From assembly GCF_000972845.2 (NCBI RefSeq), contig NC_040017.1, positions 21,214,742 to 21,278,741 of the forward strand: a DNA stretch of 64,000 nt. The letters are read 5' to 3'. The notes beneath the pieces are model-generated. The model made no database searches, was not told the origin of the DNA, and saw nothing but the letters and a program-made list of their open reading frames with translations. Origin of the DNA: Larimichthys crocea (lineage: Eukaryota; Chordata; Actinopteri; Sciaenidae). The position numbers were made by a program, and so were the translations under genes. Below, in pieces: positions 63,944 through 64,000 of the stretch (within the stretch, counting starts at the first letter, position 1; every line of letters begins with the position of its first letter).

Positions 63944-64000
63944 TCATGCTTTGCTCTCGGTGGTATTTGTCTGTATGACACTGTTGTGTTCTGCAGCGAT
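63944..64000 (-). CDS. ncam1: NCAM1, C-terminal end of last exon (partial)
   Basis: The minus strand from the window edge reads IAAEHNSVIQTNTTESKA and then TGA. Vertebrate NCAM1 (140/180-kDa transmembrane forms) ends in a threonine-rich cytoplasmic stretch closing ESKA-stop. With only 18 residues the match is suggestive. Synteny helps: in human NCAM1, TMPRSS5 and ZBTB16 lie within ~1 Mb on 11q23. NCAM1 is an immunoglobulin-superfamily adhesion molecule of neurons; this piece is its cytoplasmic tip. A CAG at 63,994-63,992 could be a splice acceptor. Confidence 0.5.
   Translation of the reverse strand: MAAEHNSVIQTNTTESKA

Overview
This is nuclear DNA from a ray-finned fish, most likely a spiny-rayed (percomorph) teleost. 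Genes are split into short exons with GT/AG introns, long introns carry CA, GGAA and homopolymer microsatellites, and the spacers hold DNA-transposon, SINE and LINE fragments of types common in percomorphs. The encoded proteins align with the gene set of human 11q23. I see no operon, phage, CRISPR or plasmid feature. Gene identities were judged by comparison with family sequences I know; no database was searched.

Layout: (1) 1-2,625 is repeat-rich flank with a broken hAT transposase remnant and a MITE. (2) The first coding exon of nkapd1 (minus) is at 2,648-2,716; the rest of that gene lies off the left edge. (3) 3.1-10.2 kb is gene-free and contains nested MITEs, a duplicated segment, SINEs and an LTR-like piece. 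(4) dixdc1 (plus, 11,008-19,751) is complete in its short form, which lacks the CH domain: 15 coding exons, 460 aa, coiled coil plus C-terminal DIX domain. (5) pih1d2 (minus, 24,294-20,650) has 5 exons and 318 aa, is tail-to-tail with dixdc1, carries a ~750-bp GGAA microsatellite in intron 1 and has an RFX-type X-box upstream. (6) tmprss5 (minus, 31,366-25,727) has 12 coding exons and 469 aa: a type II transmembrane serine protease with SRCR-like and trypsin domains. (7) 31.4-38.5 kb is intergenic. (8) zbtb16/PLZF (minus, 56,672-40,913) has 6 coding exons and 642 aa: BTB plus nine C2H2 zinc fingers, a probable noncoding 5' exon at ~58.0-58.16 kb and a probable long 3'UTR. (9) 58.2-62.2 kb is intergenic with a three-copy ~177-bp tandem repeat. 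(10) At the right edge, minus strand, is what appears to be the last 18 codons and 3'UTR of ncam1.

The genes do not form one pathway. Dixin is a Wnt/Dishevelled-linked scaffold, PIH1D2 an HSP90 co-chaperone-type factor linked to axonemal dynein or R2SP assembly, TMPRSS5 a cell-surface protease, PLZF a transcriptional repressor, NCAM1 an adhesion molecule, and NKAPD1 poorly characterised. They are linked by conserved synteny: human DIXDC1-DLAT-PIH1D2-NKAPD1 and NCAM1-TMPRSS5-ZBTB16 are the same neighbourhood, here rearranged and without dlat between dixdc1 and pih1d2.

The most notable observations are the apparent loss of the ancestral zbtb16 start codon (ATG to ACG), the ciliary X-box at pih1d2, the tmprss5 start codon that is the last codon of its exon plus a possible alternative terminal exon, the absence of recognisable CH-domain exons for dixdc1, and two dated nested transposon insertions with target-site duplications. 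I did not find a novel multi-gene system.
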